From Pseudomonadota bacterium (GTDB lineage: Bacteria > Pseudomonadota > Alphaproteobacteria > Rhodospirillales > Casp-alpha2), in NCBI GenBank assembly GCA_022563215.1, contig JADFNT010000116.1, positions 1 through 5,914 of the forward strand: a stretch of 5,914 nucleotides of DNA. Reading direction: 5' to 3'. Below are positions 1 to 5,741 of this stretch, piece after piece (the first letter of the stretch is position 1; each line of letters begins with the position of its first letter). Under the pieces are notes generated by a model. It saw only the letters and a list, made by a program, of their open reading frames with translations, was not told the DNA's origin and ran no database searches. Both the position numbers and the translations under genes were made by a program.

Positions 1-368
1 TGAAGGGCGATGACGACGTGTTGAGCATTGGGTTGAACCGGGCCGTGCACCTGTTGGCGGACGCGCCCCGCAAGGCGCCGCCGAAGGAGTTGGGCATGCA
101 TCCCGGCGACGGCAAGCCGGTGGTCCAGAAAGCCGGCCGTTGGGGGCCTTATGTGCAGCACGGAAAATTAATGGCGACGCTGCCGAAGGGCACCGACCCC
201 GACACCGTGACCCTGGAGCACGCCATCGAACTTCTGGCCGCGAAGGCGGCGAAAAGCGGCAAGGGCGCGAAAAAGAAGAAAAAGGCGACGCCGAAGAAAA
301 AGAAAACCGCCGCCAAAAAGAAACCGGCGCCGAAGAAAATCGAATCCTCCGCCGCCCTGAACGAATAA
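1..368 (+). CDS. topA: DNA topoisomerase I, C-terminal fragment (5' end outside the window)
   Basis: The window enters this gene near its 3' end. The first whole codon is at 3, and 121 residues are visible before the TAA at 366-368. Type IA topoisomerase I relaxes negatively supercoiled DNA by transient single-strand cleavage; the catalytic part lies upstream and is not seen. Residues 1-80 match the C-terminal repeat region of alphaproteobacterial TopA: a VLSIGLNRAVHLLA stretch, then LGMHPGDGKPV, then GRWGPYVQHGK (about 45-55), TLPKGTDPDTVTLEHAIELL and AAKAAK. Residues about 84-112 form a Lys/Ala/Pro tail, typical of this clade and presumed to bind nucleic acid. The GTG at 18 or TTG at 21 should not be taken as a start, because the reading frame and the homology run to the window edge. 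rnr follows after 4 bp, which suggests co-transcription. The family call is from recognised sequence pattern. Confidence 0.9.
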   Translation, partial: KGDDDVLSIGLNRAVHLLADAPRKAPPKELGMHPGDGKPVVQKAGRWGPYVQHGKLMATLPKGTDPDTVTLEHAIELLAAKAAKSGKGAKKKKKATPKKKKTAAKKKPAPKKIESSAALNE

Positions 369-372
369 GCCG

Positions 373-2682
373 TTGACCAAGAAACCCTCTAAGCCGGCCA
401 AAAAATCCCCCTTCCCCAGCCGCGAAGAAATCCTGCAATACATCCGCTCAAACCCCAAGCGGGTCGGCAAGCGCGACATCGCCCGCGCCTTCAAGCTCGA
501 CTCGCGCCAGAAGATGGCCCTGAAAAAGGCGCTTCGCGAGATGGAACTGGACGGCACCCTTGAAAGGGGCCGGGGCCGGCGGGTGCGGGCGCCCGAAGCC
601 CTGCCGCCGGTGGCGGTGGTCGAAATCACCGGCACCGACAGGGACGGCGAACTGCTGGCCCGGCCCGTGGCCTGGGACGGCAACGGCGAAGCACCCCGCA
701 TCTATATGATCCCGGGCCGCCGTGGGCTTCCGGCGCCCGGTCCCGGCGACCGGGTGCTGGCGCGCCTGACCCCGACCGGCGACGGCGAATTCGAAGGCCG
801 GACCATCCGCGCCATTGCCGCCGCGCCTCGCCAGATCCTGGGAATCTTCGAAAAAGCCGGCGGCGAATCACGGCTCCGGCCCACGGACAAGCGCTCCAGG
901 GGGGAGTTCGCCGTCGATCCCCGCGATACGCTCGATGCGGGCCCCGGCGACCTGGTTCGGGCCGAGCCTTTGCGCGGGCGGCGGCTGGGCCTGCGCCAGG
1001 CCCGGATCGTCGAGGTCGTTCACGGCGGCGAAGGCCCCGCCTCACCGTCGATGATCGCCGTTGCCGATTGCGACTTGCCGACCCGTTTTTCGGCGGCGGC
1101 GGAAAAACAGGCCGTCCAGGCCGGCCCGGCGCCTGAAAAGGACCGCGACGATTTCCGCTCCCTGCCGCTGGTCACCATCGACGGCGCCGACGCCCGCGAT
1201 TTCGACGACGCGGTGTGGGCGGAGCCGGACCCGGACAAGAAAAACCCCGGCGGCTGGCATCTGCTGGTCGCCATCGCCGACGTCGCCTGGTACGTGCGCC
1301 CCGGCGACGCCTTGGACCGGGACGCCTATGAGCGCGGCAATTCGGTCTATTTTCCCGACCGGGTGGTGCCGATGCTGCCCGAAGCCCTTTCCAACGGCTG
1401 GTGCTCGCTGGTGCCGGGCGAGGACCGGCCTTGCGTCGCCGTCGATTTTTGGATCGACGCCTCGGGAAAACTGCTGCGCCACCAATTCCGCCGCGGCGTC
1501 ATGCGTTCCGCCGCCAGGCTGACCTATGAACAGGTCCAGGCGGCCCGCGACGGCAACCCCGACAAAACCACGGGGCCGCTTCTCAATTCGGTAATCACCC
1601 CCCTTTTCGGCGCTTATCAAGCGCTGCTCAAGGGCCGCGCGGCGAGGCAGGCGCTGGAACTGGAAATGCCGGAGCGGCGGATCGAACTGGCGCCCGAAGG
1701 CACCGTCACCGGCATCGGGGTCCGCCGGCGCCTCGATTCTCACAAGCTGATCGAGGAATTCATGATCACCGCCAACGTCGCCGCCGCCGAGACGCTGGAA
1801 AAGGCGGGCCGGCCCTGCATGTACCGGGTCCACGACCAGCCGTCGAAGGAAAAACTGGAAACCCTTCGCAACGTCCTCGACAGCGTCGGCATCCGCTTCG
1901 CCCGCGGCGGCATGCCGACGCCCAAACGCTTCAACCAGATCCTGAAAAAAGCCGCCGCCACCCGCAACGCGCCGATGGTCAACGAAATGGTGCTGCGCAG
2001 CCAGGCCCAGGCCGAATACGCCCCCGACAACATCGGCCACTTCGGGCTGGCGCTCGTGCGTTATTGCCATTTCACCTCGCCGATCCGGCGTTATGCCGAC
2101 CTTTTGGTGCACCGGGCGTTGATCGCCGGCGGCCGGTTGGGCCTGGGGAATCTCTCGGCGGGGCTGGAAAAAAATCCCCGTGACTTCGCCGACATCGGCG
2201 AACACTTGTCGATGACTGAACGCCGCGCCGCCGGCGCCGAGCGGGACGCCATCGACCGTTTTATCGCCGCCTTCCTGGCCGACCGCATCGGCGCCGTTTT
2301 CCAGGGCCGCATCAACGGCGTCACCCGGTTCGGCCTGTTCGTGACCCTGACCGAGACCGGTGCCGACGGGCTTGTCCCGATGCGCACCCTGGCCGACGAT
2401 TATTACGTCCACGACGAGACCCGCCATTCACTCCGCGGCCGCAACAGCGGCATCGAATACCGTCTCGGCGACGAGGTCGAGGTGCGCCTCACGGAAGCCA
2501 ATCCGGTAACCGGCGGCATGGTGTTGGCGTTGATGGATTCCGGGGCGCTCCCATCCGTCAAAAAGGGTGCCAAGGCCAGAGGGGGGCGGCTTCCCCGGCG
2601 CGCCAAAGGACACGCCAAGGGTGGGGCCAAAACCAGGGCCGCGGGGCGGGGAAAATCCACGGGCGGGCGACGACGGCGCTAA
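373..2682 (+). CDS. rnr: Ribonuclease R (3'-5' exoribonuclease)
   Basis: A 769-residue RNase II/R family exoribonuclease that degrades structured RNA processively from the 3' end in the cytoplasm (mRNA decay, rRNA quality control). Order of parts: basic N-terminus; winged-helix domain about 14-75 (FPSREEILQYI, VGKRDIARAF); cold-shock/OB folds about 78-225; catalytic RNB domain about 262-590; S1 domain about 640-722 (GRINGVTRFGLFV, DGLVPM); Lys/Arg/Gly tail 728-769. The metal-binding motif TIDGADARDFDDA places the four catalytic aspartates at D270, D276, D278 and D279. RGNSVYFP (321-328) holds the substrate-clamping tyrosine, Y326, and HFTSPIRRYADLLVHR (566-581) is the second active-site signature. 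Length is normal for RNase R and exceeds RNase II. The TTG at 373 is chosen because an in-frame TGA at 358 blocks any earlier start and the next in-frame ATG would remove the winged helix. No clear Shine-Dalgarno sequence is seen, so translational coupling to topA is plausible. Confidence 0.96.
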   Translation: MTKKPSKPAKKSPFPSREEILQYIRSNPKRVGKRDIARAFKLDSRQKMALKKALREMELDGTLERGRGRRVRAPEALPPVAVVEITGTDRDGELLARPVAWDGNGEAPRIYMIPGRRGLPAPGPGDRVLARLTPTGDGEFEGRTIRAIAAAPRQILGIFEKAGGESRLRPTDKRSRGEFAVDPRDTLDAGPGDLVRAEPLRGRRLGLRQARIVEVVHGGEGPASPSMIAVADCDLPTRFSAAAEKQAVQAGPAPEKDRDDFRSLPLVTIDGADARDFDDAVWAEPDPDKKNPGGWHLLVAIADVAWYVRPGDALDRDAYERGNSVYFPDRVVPMLPEALSNGWCSLVPGEDRPCVAVDFWIDASGKLLRHQFRRGVMRSAARLTYEQVQAARDGNPDKTTGPLLNSVITPLFGAYQALLKGRAARQALELEMPERRIELAPEGTVTGIGVRRRLDSHKLIEEFMITANVAAAETLEKAGRPCMYRVHDQPSKEKLETLRNVLDSVGIRFARGGMPTPKRFNQILKKAAATRNAPMVNEMVLRSQAQAEYAPDNIGHFGLALVRYCHFTSPIRRYADLLVHRALIAGGRLGLGNLSAGLEKNPRDFADIGEHLSMTERRAAGAERDAIDRFIAAFLADRIGAVFQGRINGVTRFGLFVTLTETGADGLVPMRTLADDYYVHDETRHSLRGRNSGIEYRLGDEVEVRLTEANPVTGGMVLALMDSGALPSVKKGAKARGGRLPRRAKGHAKGGAKTRAAGRGKSTGGRRRR

Positions 2683-2732
2683 GTCCGGCCCGCCCCTGTC
2701 TCCGGCAAGGTCGAATAAGGATAATTGCCGTA

Positions 2733-4331
2733 GTGACGAACGGCAAAAAATGGCGGACAATCCGGAAAATGATTGTTCATCGGAAATGGTTGGCCGTTGC
2801 ATGCGGGCTGGCGTTGTCGCTGACGGCCGCCTGCGCGCCGATGCGGGAATCGAAACTCGGTGCCACGGCTTTTTCCAAAATCAAGGCCGTCGAGGTCTTT
2901 GCCGCCGGACTCAGCGGCATCGCCGAGAAATACATCGACGTGGTCGCCGTCGATGATATTTCCTTCGAAGGCATCCGCGGCCTGGGGGCCCTGGACCCGG
3001 ACCTGACCTTTTCCCGCGAAGGCGGCGAGGTTTTGCTAGCCTCCGCCGGCCGCGAAGTCATACGCCTGAAGGCCCCGGGGGCCGACGATGTCGCCGGCTG
3101 GGCGAATTTGACCGCCGATATTTCCCTGGCCGCGCGCCAGGCATCGCCGGAATTGAAATCCGCCGACATGGAGGCCGTTTATGAGGCCTTTTTCGACGGT
3201 GTGTTGTCGAATCTGGATATCTTCTCGCGCTACGCAGGCGCCGAGGAGGCCAGGAAAAACCGCGCCAAACGCGACGGTTTCGGAGGCATCGGCATCCGTT
3301 ACAGGATCACGGACGGGGTGGTGGTGGTTTTGGACGTGTTGCCCAAAAACCCCGCCGCCGAGGCCGGAATGATGAAAGACGACCGCATCACCCATGTCGA
3401 CGGCAAACCCCTTAAGGGCCTTTCGAGGAAAGCTATTTCCAACATGATTCGCGGCCCCACCCATACACTTGTCAACCTGAAGGTAGAGCGCAAGGGCGCC
3501 AGCGGCCCGTTAACGATGGCCATGGAACGGGCCCACATTTTCCTGGCCACGGTGTTCGAAACCGAAAACGACGGCATCCTTGTTCTCCGACTCAAGAGCT
3601 TCAACCAGGATACGGCCCGGTCCATGGCCAAGAAGCTGGAAAATGCCCGGGCCCGGTTGGCAGACGGATTGAGGGGCCTGGTGCTCGATCTGCGCGGCAA
3701 TCCGGGAGGGTTGCTGAAGCAATCGATCAAGGTCGCCGACCTGCTGCTGACCCAAGGGAAAATCATCAGCACCCGGGGCCGTCACGCCGAAAGCATCCAC
3801 AACTACGAGGCCGGCGGCCACGATCTGGCGTTCGGCCTGCCTGTTTTGGTGCTGGTCGACGGAAAGTCCGCCTCGGCGGCCGAGATCGTCGCCGCCGCGC
3901 TCCAGGATCGTGACCGCGCCGTGGTCATCGGCACGTCGTCCTTCGGCAAGGGATCGGTGCAAACCGTCATCAGGCTCCCCAACGACGGCGAAATCACCCT
4001 CACCTGGTCCAAGTTGGTGGCGCCATCGGGATACCTGCTGCATGGCCTGGGCGTCCGGCCGGCGATCTGCACCAGCGGCCTCAAGGACGGCGCCGAGAAA
4101 GTAATCAGGGCGGTGATGGCGAACCGCTCGAAAATAGAGGAAGCCCTGACCGCCTGGCGCAAGCCCGAGATTCCGGACGAAGACATGCGCAACAAGCTTC
4201 GTCAATCATGCCCCTCGCAACGACGGCGCGAGGATTTGGAGACCGAAATCGCCCGGCGGCTGATCGACGACCCGGCCCTTTATGCCCGGGCCCTGAACCT
4301 GTCGGCGCCGACCCACGAGGCCCGGTACTGA
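2733..4331 (+). CDS. S41-family C-terminal processing peptidase with PDZ domain, probable lipoprotein
   Basis: A 532-residue serine protease of the CtpA/Prc (S41) family, which trims or degrades envelope proteins from exposed C-termini. A basic N-region and hydrophobic stretch (18-31) end in LTAAC, a slightly imperfect lipobox with Cys34, so a periplasm-facing lipoprotein is inferred. Residues 40-180 form an N-terminal helical region. The PDZ domain is about 182-268 ([27 protein letters not shown]). The S41 core is about 275-450: [11 protein letters not shown] (316-326), [10 protein letters not shown] (376-385), SSFGKGSVQ (402-410). Spacing places the Ser/Lys/Gln catalytic set at S381, K406 and Q410, with the 25-residue Ser-Lys interval known in CtpB and Prc. 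The C-terminal ~80 residues are charged and unassigned. GTG at 2733 has AAGGA 11 nt upstream; ATG at 2769 would shorten the N-region by 12 residues and still keep the signal peptide. It lies 50 bp after rnr with no terminator between. No specific gene name is assigned because substrates vary between paralogues. Confidence 0.92.
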   Translation: MTNGKKWRTIRKMIVHRKWLAVACGLALSLTAACAPMRESKLGATAFSKIKAVEVFAAGLSGIAEKYIDVVAVDDISFEGIRGLGALDPDLTFSREGGEVLLASAGREVIRLKAPGADDVAGWANLTADISLAARQASPELKSADMEAVYEAFFDGVLSNLDIFSRYAGAEEARKNRAKRDGFGGIGIRYRITDGVVVVLDVLPKNPAAEAGMMKDDRITHVDGKPLKGLSRKAISNMIRGPTHTLVNLKVERKGASGPLTMAMERAHIFLATVFETENDGILVLRLKSFNQDTARSMAKKLENARARLADGLRGLVLDLRGNPGGLLKQSIKVADLLLTQGKIISTRGRHAESIHNYEAGGHDLAFGLPVLVLVDGKSASAAEIVAAALQDRDRAVVIGTSSFGKGSVQTVIRLPNDGEITLTWSKLVAPSGYLLHGLGVRPAICTSGLKDGAEKVIRAVMANRSKIEEALTAWRKPEIPDEDMRNKLRQSCPSQRRREDLETEIARRLIDDPALYARALNLSAPTHEARY

Positions 4332-4380
4332 CCCCAGCACTGACAAGGCGCCACGCCCCCGGACGCCCCCCCCGGACCCC

Positions 4381-4408
4381 TTGACAGGCGGTCCGCGGAC
4401 TGTATGGT
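4381..4408 (+). promoter_or_regulatory. Sigma70-type promoter of rpmG
   Basis: A perfect -35 hexamer TTGACA (4381-4386) is followed after 16 bp by TATGGT (4403-4408), which matches the -10 consensus at four of six positions. TG lies directly before the -10. Transcription is predicted to start near 4414-4416, leaving a leader of about 40 nt before the rpmG ATG. It sits in the only gap between the peptidase gene and rpmG and explains why rpmG is an independent unit. No terminator for the upstream genes is visible before it. Confidence 0.7.
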
Positions 4409-4414
4409 TCGCGC

Positions 4415-4430
4415 TCCGGGAGGCCCCGGA
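4415..4430 (+). other. Hairpin at the predicted 5' end of the rpmG transcript
   Basis: TCCGGG (4415-4420) and CCCGGA (4425-4430) form a perfect six-pair GC-rich stem with a four-base AGGC loop. By the spacing from the -10 hexamer, the stem starts at or within a base or two of the predicted transcription start. A 5'-terminal hairpin of this kind often protects mRNA from 5'-end-dependent decay. That role, or ribosomal-protein autoregulation, is inference only. Confidence 0.45.
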
Positions 4431-4455
4431 CGGACCAAAACCCGAGACACGGACA

Positions 4456-4623
4456 ATGGCAAAACCGAGTTCCATATTGATCAAGCTGGTCAGCACCGCC
4501 GACACGGGTTTCTATTACGTGACCAAGAAGAACCCCCGCAACCTGACGGAAAAGATGGAAAAGCGTAAATACGACCCAGTCGTCCGCAAACACGTCCTGT
4601 TCAAGGAAGCCAAGATCAAATAG
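4456..4623 (+). CDS. rpmG: 50S ribosomal protein bL33
   Basis: A 55-residue basic protein of the large ribosomal subunit, near the E site. The sequence [53 protein letters not shown] follows the alphaproteobacterial bL33 pattern almost throughout, at the usual length. It has no cysteines, so it is the zinc-independent (C-minus) form. The ATG at 4456 is chosen by homology; the frame is open upstream to a TTG at 4381, but that lies in the promoter. The Shine-Dalgarno sequence is weak: a GGA only about 3 nt before the ATG. It is a single-gene unit with its own promoter and terminator, convergent with the divK unit. Confidence 0.96.
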   Translation: MAKPSSILIKLVSTADTGFYYVTKKNPRNLTEKMEKRKYDPVVRKHVLFKEAKIK

Positions 4624-4653
4624 CGGTCTTGGAAATTCAGAAGTGAGTACTGG

Positions 4654-4675
4654 GCCCCCCGACGGGGGGGTTTTT
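4654..4675 (+). terminator. Intrinsic terminator of rpmG
   Basis: Six C (4655-4660), the spacer GAC and seven G (4664-4670) form a GC-only stem directly followed by five T (4671-4675), 31 bp after the rpmG stop. On the minus strand the stem is followed by CCCAG, so it should not stop transcripts coming from divK. Confidence 0.85.
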
Positions 4676-4683
4676 CATGCCTT

Positions 4684-4893
4684 CTATCCGGGCCGGGCCT
4701 GGATGGCGTTCCGGGCCGTTTTCGGCGGTGTCGGGATGACCCGGTTACGGCCCGGCGCGTCTTCTTCGACGGCCTTCTACGCCGCCCTTCCGGCGGCGTC
4801 GGTCAGGACCTGATAATATTCGTTGGTCAGCTTGGCGGCCAGCATTTTGACGCTGGACGGCGTGTGGTCGACGATCAGGATACGCGCCGATAT
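4684..4893 (-). pseudogene. pleD: pleD remnant: receiver N-terminus joined to a probable GGDEF C-terminus
   Basis: On the minus strand, 34 bp after divK, the reading frame gives ISARILIVDHTPSSVKMLAA then KLTNEYYQVLTDAAGRAA. This closely follows the start of PleD-type receivers (MSARILVVDD..., ...LEAKLTAEYYEV). The expected initiator is ATA (4893-4891), and an in-frame TAA at 4902-4900 excludes an earlier start. The second acidic-pocket aspartate is His (IVDH instead of VVDD). A TAG at 4779-4777 interrupts the frame. Reading through it gives KAVEEDAPGRNRVIPTPP and a TAG at 4686-4684; GRNRV(I) is the usual end of GGDEF diguanylate cyclase domains (A..YKAK..GRNRV). About 390-400 codons of a normal ~455-residue PleD would be missing, including the phosphoacceptor aspartate, the second receiver and the GGDEF active site. 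divK-pleD is an operon in Caulobacter, so the position fits. The N-terminal match is strong; the C-terminal match is shorter and less certain. Confidence 0.78.
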
Positions 4894-4927
4894 CGGCGAT
4901 TACCGAGTTCACCTTTAAAACGACGTG

Positions 4928-5293
4928 TCATTTCAAGAACTTGGCGACCGTTTCAAGAAATATGGGTACCGATATGGGTTTGGCGATATAGCCTTCGCAC
5001 CCGCCTTCGCGGATTTTCTCCTCGTCACCTTTCATGGCGAAGGCAGTGACGGCAATGACCGGAATGTCCTTCAATTCGTCGTCGGCCTTGAGCATTTTCG
5101 TCACTTCCAGGCCCGAAATTTCGGGCAACTGAATATCCATGATGATCAGGTCGGGCCGGTTTTCACGGGCCAGTTGAAGCACGTCGCGACCGTCCATGGT
5201 TTGCATGGTTTCGTATCCATGGGCCTGAAGCAGGTCATTGAACAGTTTCATGTTCAATTCGTTGTCTTCGACGATCAGGATGGTTTTGGCCAT
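4928..5293 (-). CDS. divK: Cell-cycle single-domain response regulator DivK
   Basis: A 121-residue stand-alone receiver, normal length for DivK. In alphaproteobacteria it is phosphorylated and dephosphorylated by DivJ/PleC-type kinases and acts through DivL and CckA to lower CtrA activity, coupling polarity to the cell cycle. Visible residues: acidic pocket E9/D10 in [13 protein letters not shown], phosphoacceptor D53 in [21 protein letters not shown]83 in [13 protein letters not shown]90 in the same motif (the position altered in the Caulobacter divK341 allele), and K105 in GYIAKPIS. There is no output domain. The ATG at 5293 has AAGGA six bases upstream, set between two GATTAA repeats. The gene is convergent with rpmG, and its usual partner pleD survives only as a remnant just downstream. 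No complete CtrA box (TTAA-N7-TTAA) is visible in the upstream 250 bp. Confidence 0.95.
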   Translation of the reverse strand: MAKTILIVEDNELNMKLFNDLLQAHGYETMQTMDGRDVLQLARENRPDLIIMDIQLPEISGLEVTKMLKADDELKDIPVIAVTAFAMKGDEEKIREGGCEGYIAKPISVPIFLETVAKFLK

Positions 5294-5340
5294 CGTTAAT
5301 CCTTAATCTCCTGCCCCATAGACAAGGCCTCCCTTGGGGT

Positions 5341-5378
5341 GCGGATTTCTTTCGAGAACCCTTATTAAGAAAATCCGC
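5341..5378. repeat. Inverted repeat in the divK leader
   Basis: GCGGATTTCTT (5341-5351) pairs with AAGAAAATCCGC (5367-5378): eleven base pairs with one bulged A and a 15-base loop. It lies 48-85 bp upstream of the divK start, downstream of the candidate promoter, so it would form a hairpin in the divK leader RNA. It lacks a T-tract on either side, so it is not a terminator. It could equally be a protein-binding site. Confidence 0.45.
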
Positions 5379-5386
5379 CGTCACGA

Positions 5387-5406
5387 GTTATAAGATTTCC
5401 TATAAC
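5387..5406. repeat. Dyad GTTATA-N8-TATAAC upstream of divK
   Basis: A perfect six-base dyad, GTTATA (5387-5392) and TATAAC (5401-5406), with an 8-bp AT-rich centre. The 14-bp centre-to-centre spacing is of the sort seen in dimeric repressor sites. One half, read on the minus strand, is TATAAC, which could also be a -10 hexamer, but no -35 is seen at the right distance. Function unknown. Confidence 0.35.
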
Positions 5407-5409
5407 CTT

Positions 5410-5426
5410 TTTCCCCGGTGGGGAAA
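5410..5426. repeat. Hairpin TTTCCCC-GGT-GGGGAAA upstream of divK
   Basis: A perfect seven-base-pair stem with a three-base loop, immediately upstream of the two other inverted repeats. Neither strand has a T-tract after the stem, so a terminator role is unlikely. It would lie in the early divK leader if the promoter at 5452-5480 is real. Confidence 0.35.
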
Positions 5427-5451
5427 GACGACGAACCCCCTAACGTGCTGG

Positions 5452-5480
5452 ATGATGGGGGATTCCAGAGTCCAAGTCAA
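5452..5480 (-). promoter_or_regulatory. Candidate divK promoter
   Basis: On the minus strand TTGACT (5480-5475) is followed after 17 bp by CATCAT (5457-5452). The -35 matches consensus at five of six positions and the -10 at four of six. It would give a leader of about 150 nt containing the three inverted repeats. Two GANTC sites (5461-5465 and 5468-5472), the target of the CcrM methylase in many alphaproteobacteria, lie in the spacer and may be relevant to cell-cycle control. This is motif reading only. Confidence 0.3.
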
Positions 5481-5514
5481 ACGTCGAAAACATGAGAACC
5501 CTTTTAAAATAAAC

Positions 5515-5541
5515 AAAAAATGGGCCTCCATCAGGTGGCCC
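5515..5541 (-). terminator. Minus-strand intrinsic terminator with no recognised gene
   Basis: On the minus strand a stem GGGCC/GGCCC (5541-5537 with 5526-5522), with two further inner pairs after a T-T mismatch and a four-base loop, is followed after one A by six T (5520-5515). It would end a leftward transcript that starts in the region to the right, isolating it from divK. On the plus strand the nearest T-run begins only at 5554, so termination in that direction is weaker. Confidence 0.55.
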
Positions 5542-5578
5542 GGGGGTATCCTGTTTTTTCTGTATTTAATTGAGTTTT

Positions 5579-5658
5579 CAGCGCGAGTGGTCGGCCTAGT
5601 GGATAAAATCTAACTTATGGTCCCCATATGATCCACTGGGCAGGTTCAAAGCCCGCTG
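5579..5658. repeat. Nested inverted repeats, possible structured RNA or decayed RNA gene
   Basis: Three stems nest here. An outer CAGCG/CGCTG pair (5579-5583 with 5654-5658) encloses an eleven-base stem GCCTAGTGGAT/ATCCACTGGGC (5594-5604 with 5631-5641). Inside that is TATGG-TCC-CCATA (5616-5628). An alternative hairpin, GGGC/GCCC (5638-5641 with 5651-5654), competes for part of it. One pair in the long stem is U-G on the plus strand but A-C on the minus strand, which slightly favours a plus-strand RNA. Fragments resemble tRNA internal sequences (GGCCTAGTGG; GGTTCAAAGCC), but no cloverleaf forms. Identity unknown. Confidence 0.35.
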
Positions 5659-5741
5659 GCAAACACCGACCCCGCCGGCATCATCGCCAACAAGATCAAG
5701 GTCGGGAGGGCGGCAGCGCCGAAGGCCTTCATCATGGTCAT
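5646..5741 (-). CDS. Mini-ORF resembling a lone signal peptide
   Basis: Thirty-one codons on the minus strand read MTMMKAFGAAALPTLILL, AMMPAGSVFA, SGL, then TGA. This has the form of a Sec signal peptide: a short Lys-containing N-region, a hydrophobic core (8-21), and a VFA-S type I cleavage site leaving only three residues. Its ATG overlaps, as ATGA, the stop of a six-codon ORF (MKVSTG, 5758-5738) that has a strong GGGAGG Shine-Dalgarno sequence 5 bases before its ATG, so coupled translation or a frameshift between the two is possible. The frame is also open upstream to the window edge at 5912. It may be the remains of an exported-protein gene cut after its signal peptide; another frame continues 18 residues (ALNLPSGSYGDHKLDFIH) before a stop. 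I do not recognise a family, and it may not be a gene. Confidence 0.3.
   Translation of the reverse strand: MTMMKAFGAAALPTLILLAMMPAGSVFASGL

Noticed and set aside
1042..2427. Long minus-strand open frame (about 460 codons) opposite rnr
   Set aside because: It is antisense to the RNase R catalytic and S1 domains, which are clearly coding. Long antisense frames are common in GC-rich genes, and its translation shows no family pattern.
4925..5299. Plus-strand open frame opposite divK
   Set aside because: It mirrors DivK codons almost end to end, while the minus-strand protein matches DivK throughout.
5296..5306. CtrA box before divK (TTAATCCTTAA)
   Set aside because: The two TTAA halves are separated by 3 bases rather than the 7 required, and they overlap the ribosome binding site.
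5440..5493. Minus-strand 17-codon ORF (MFSTFDLDSGIPHHPAR) with an AAAAGGG Shine-Dalgarno-like sequence, upstream of divK
   Set aside because: It is short and overlaps the candidate divK promoter, so it would be mostly upstream of the transcript. No conserved leader-peptide feature is visible.
5603..5625. Integron attC-like core (ATCTAAC fits RYYYAAC)
   Set aside because: No partner GTTRRRY core at a suitable place and no integrase or cassette genes are present.
5585..5663. Possible tRNA gene
   Set aside because: The A- and B-box-like strings are present with one mismatch each, but the acceptor and D stems do not pair and no sound anticodon arm fits the spacing.
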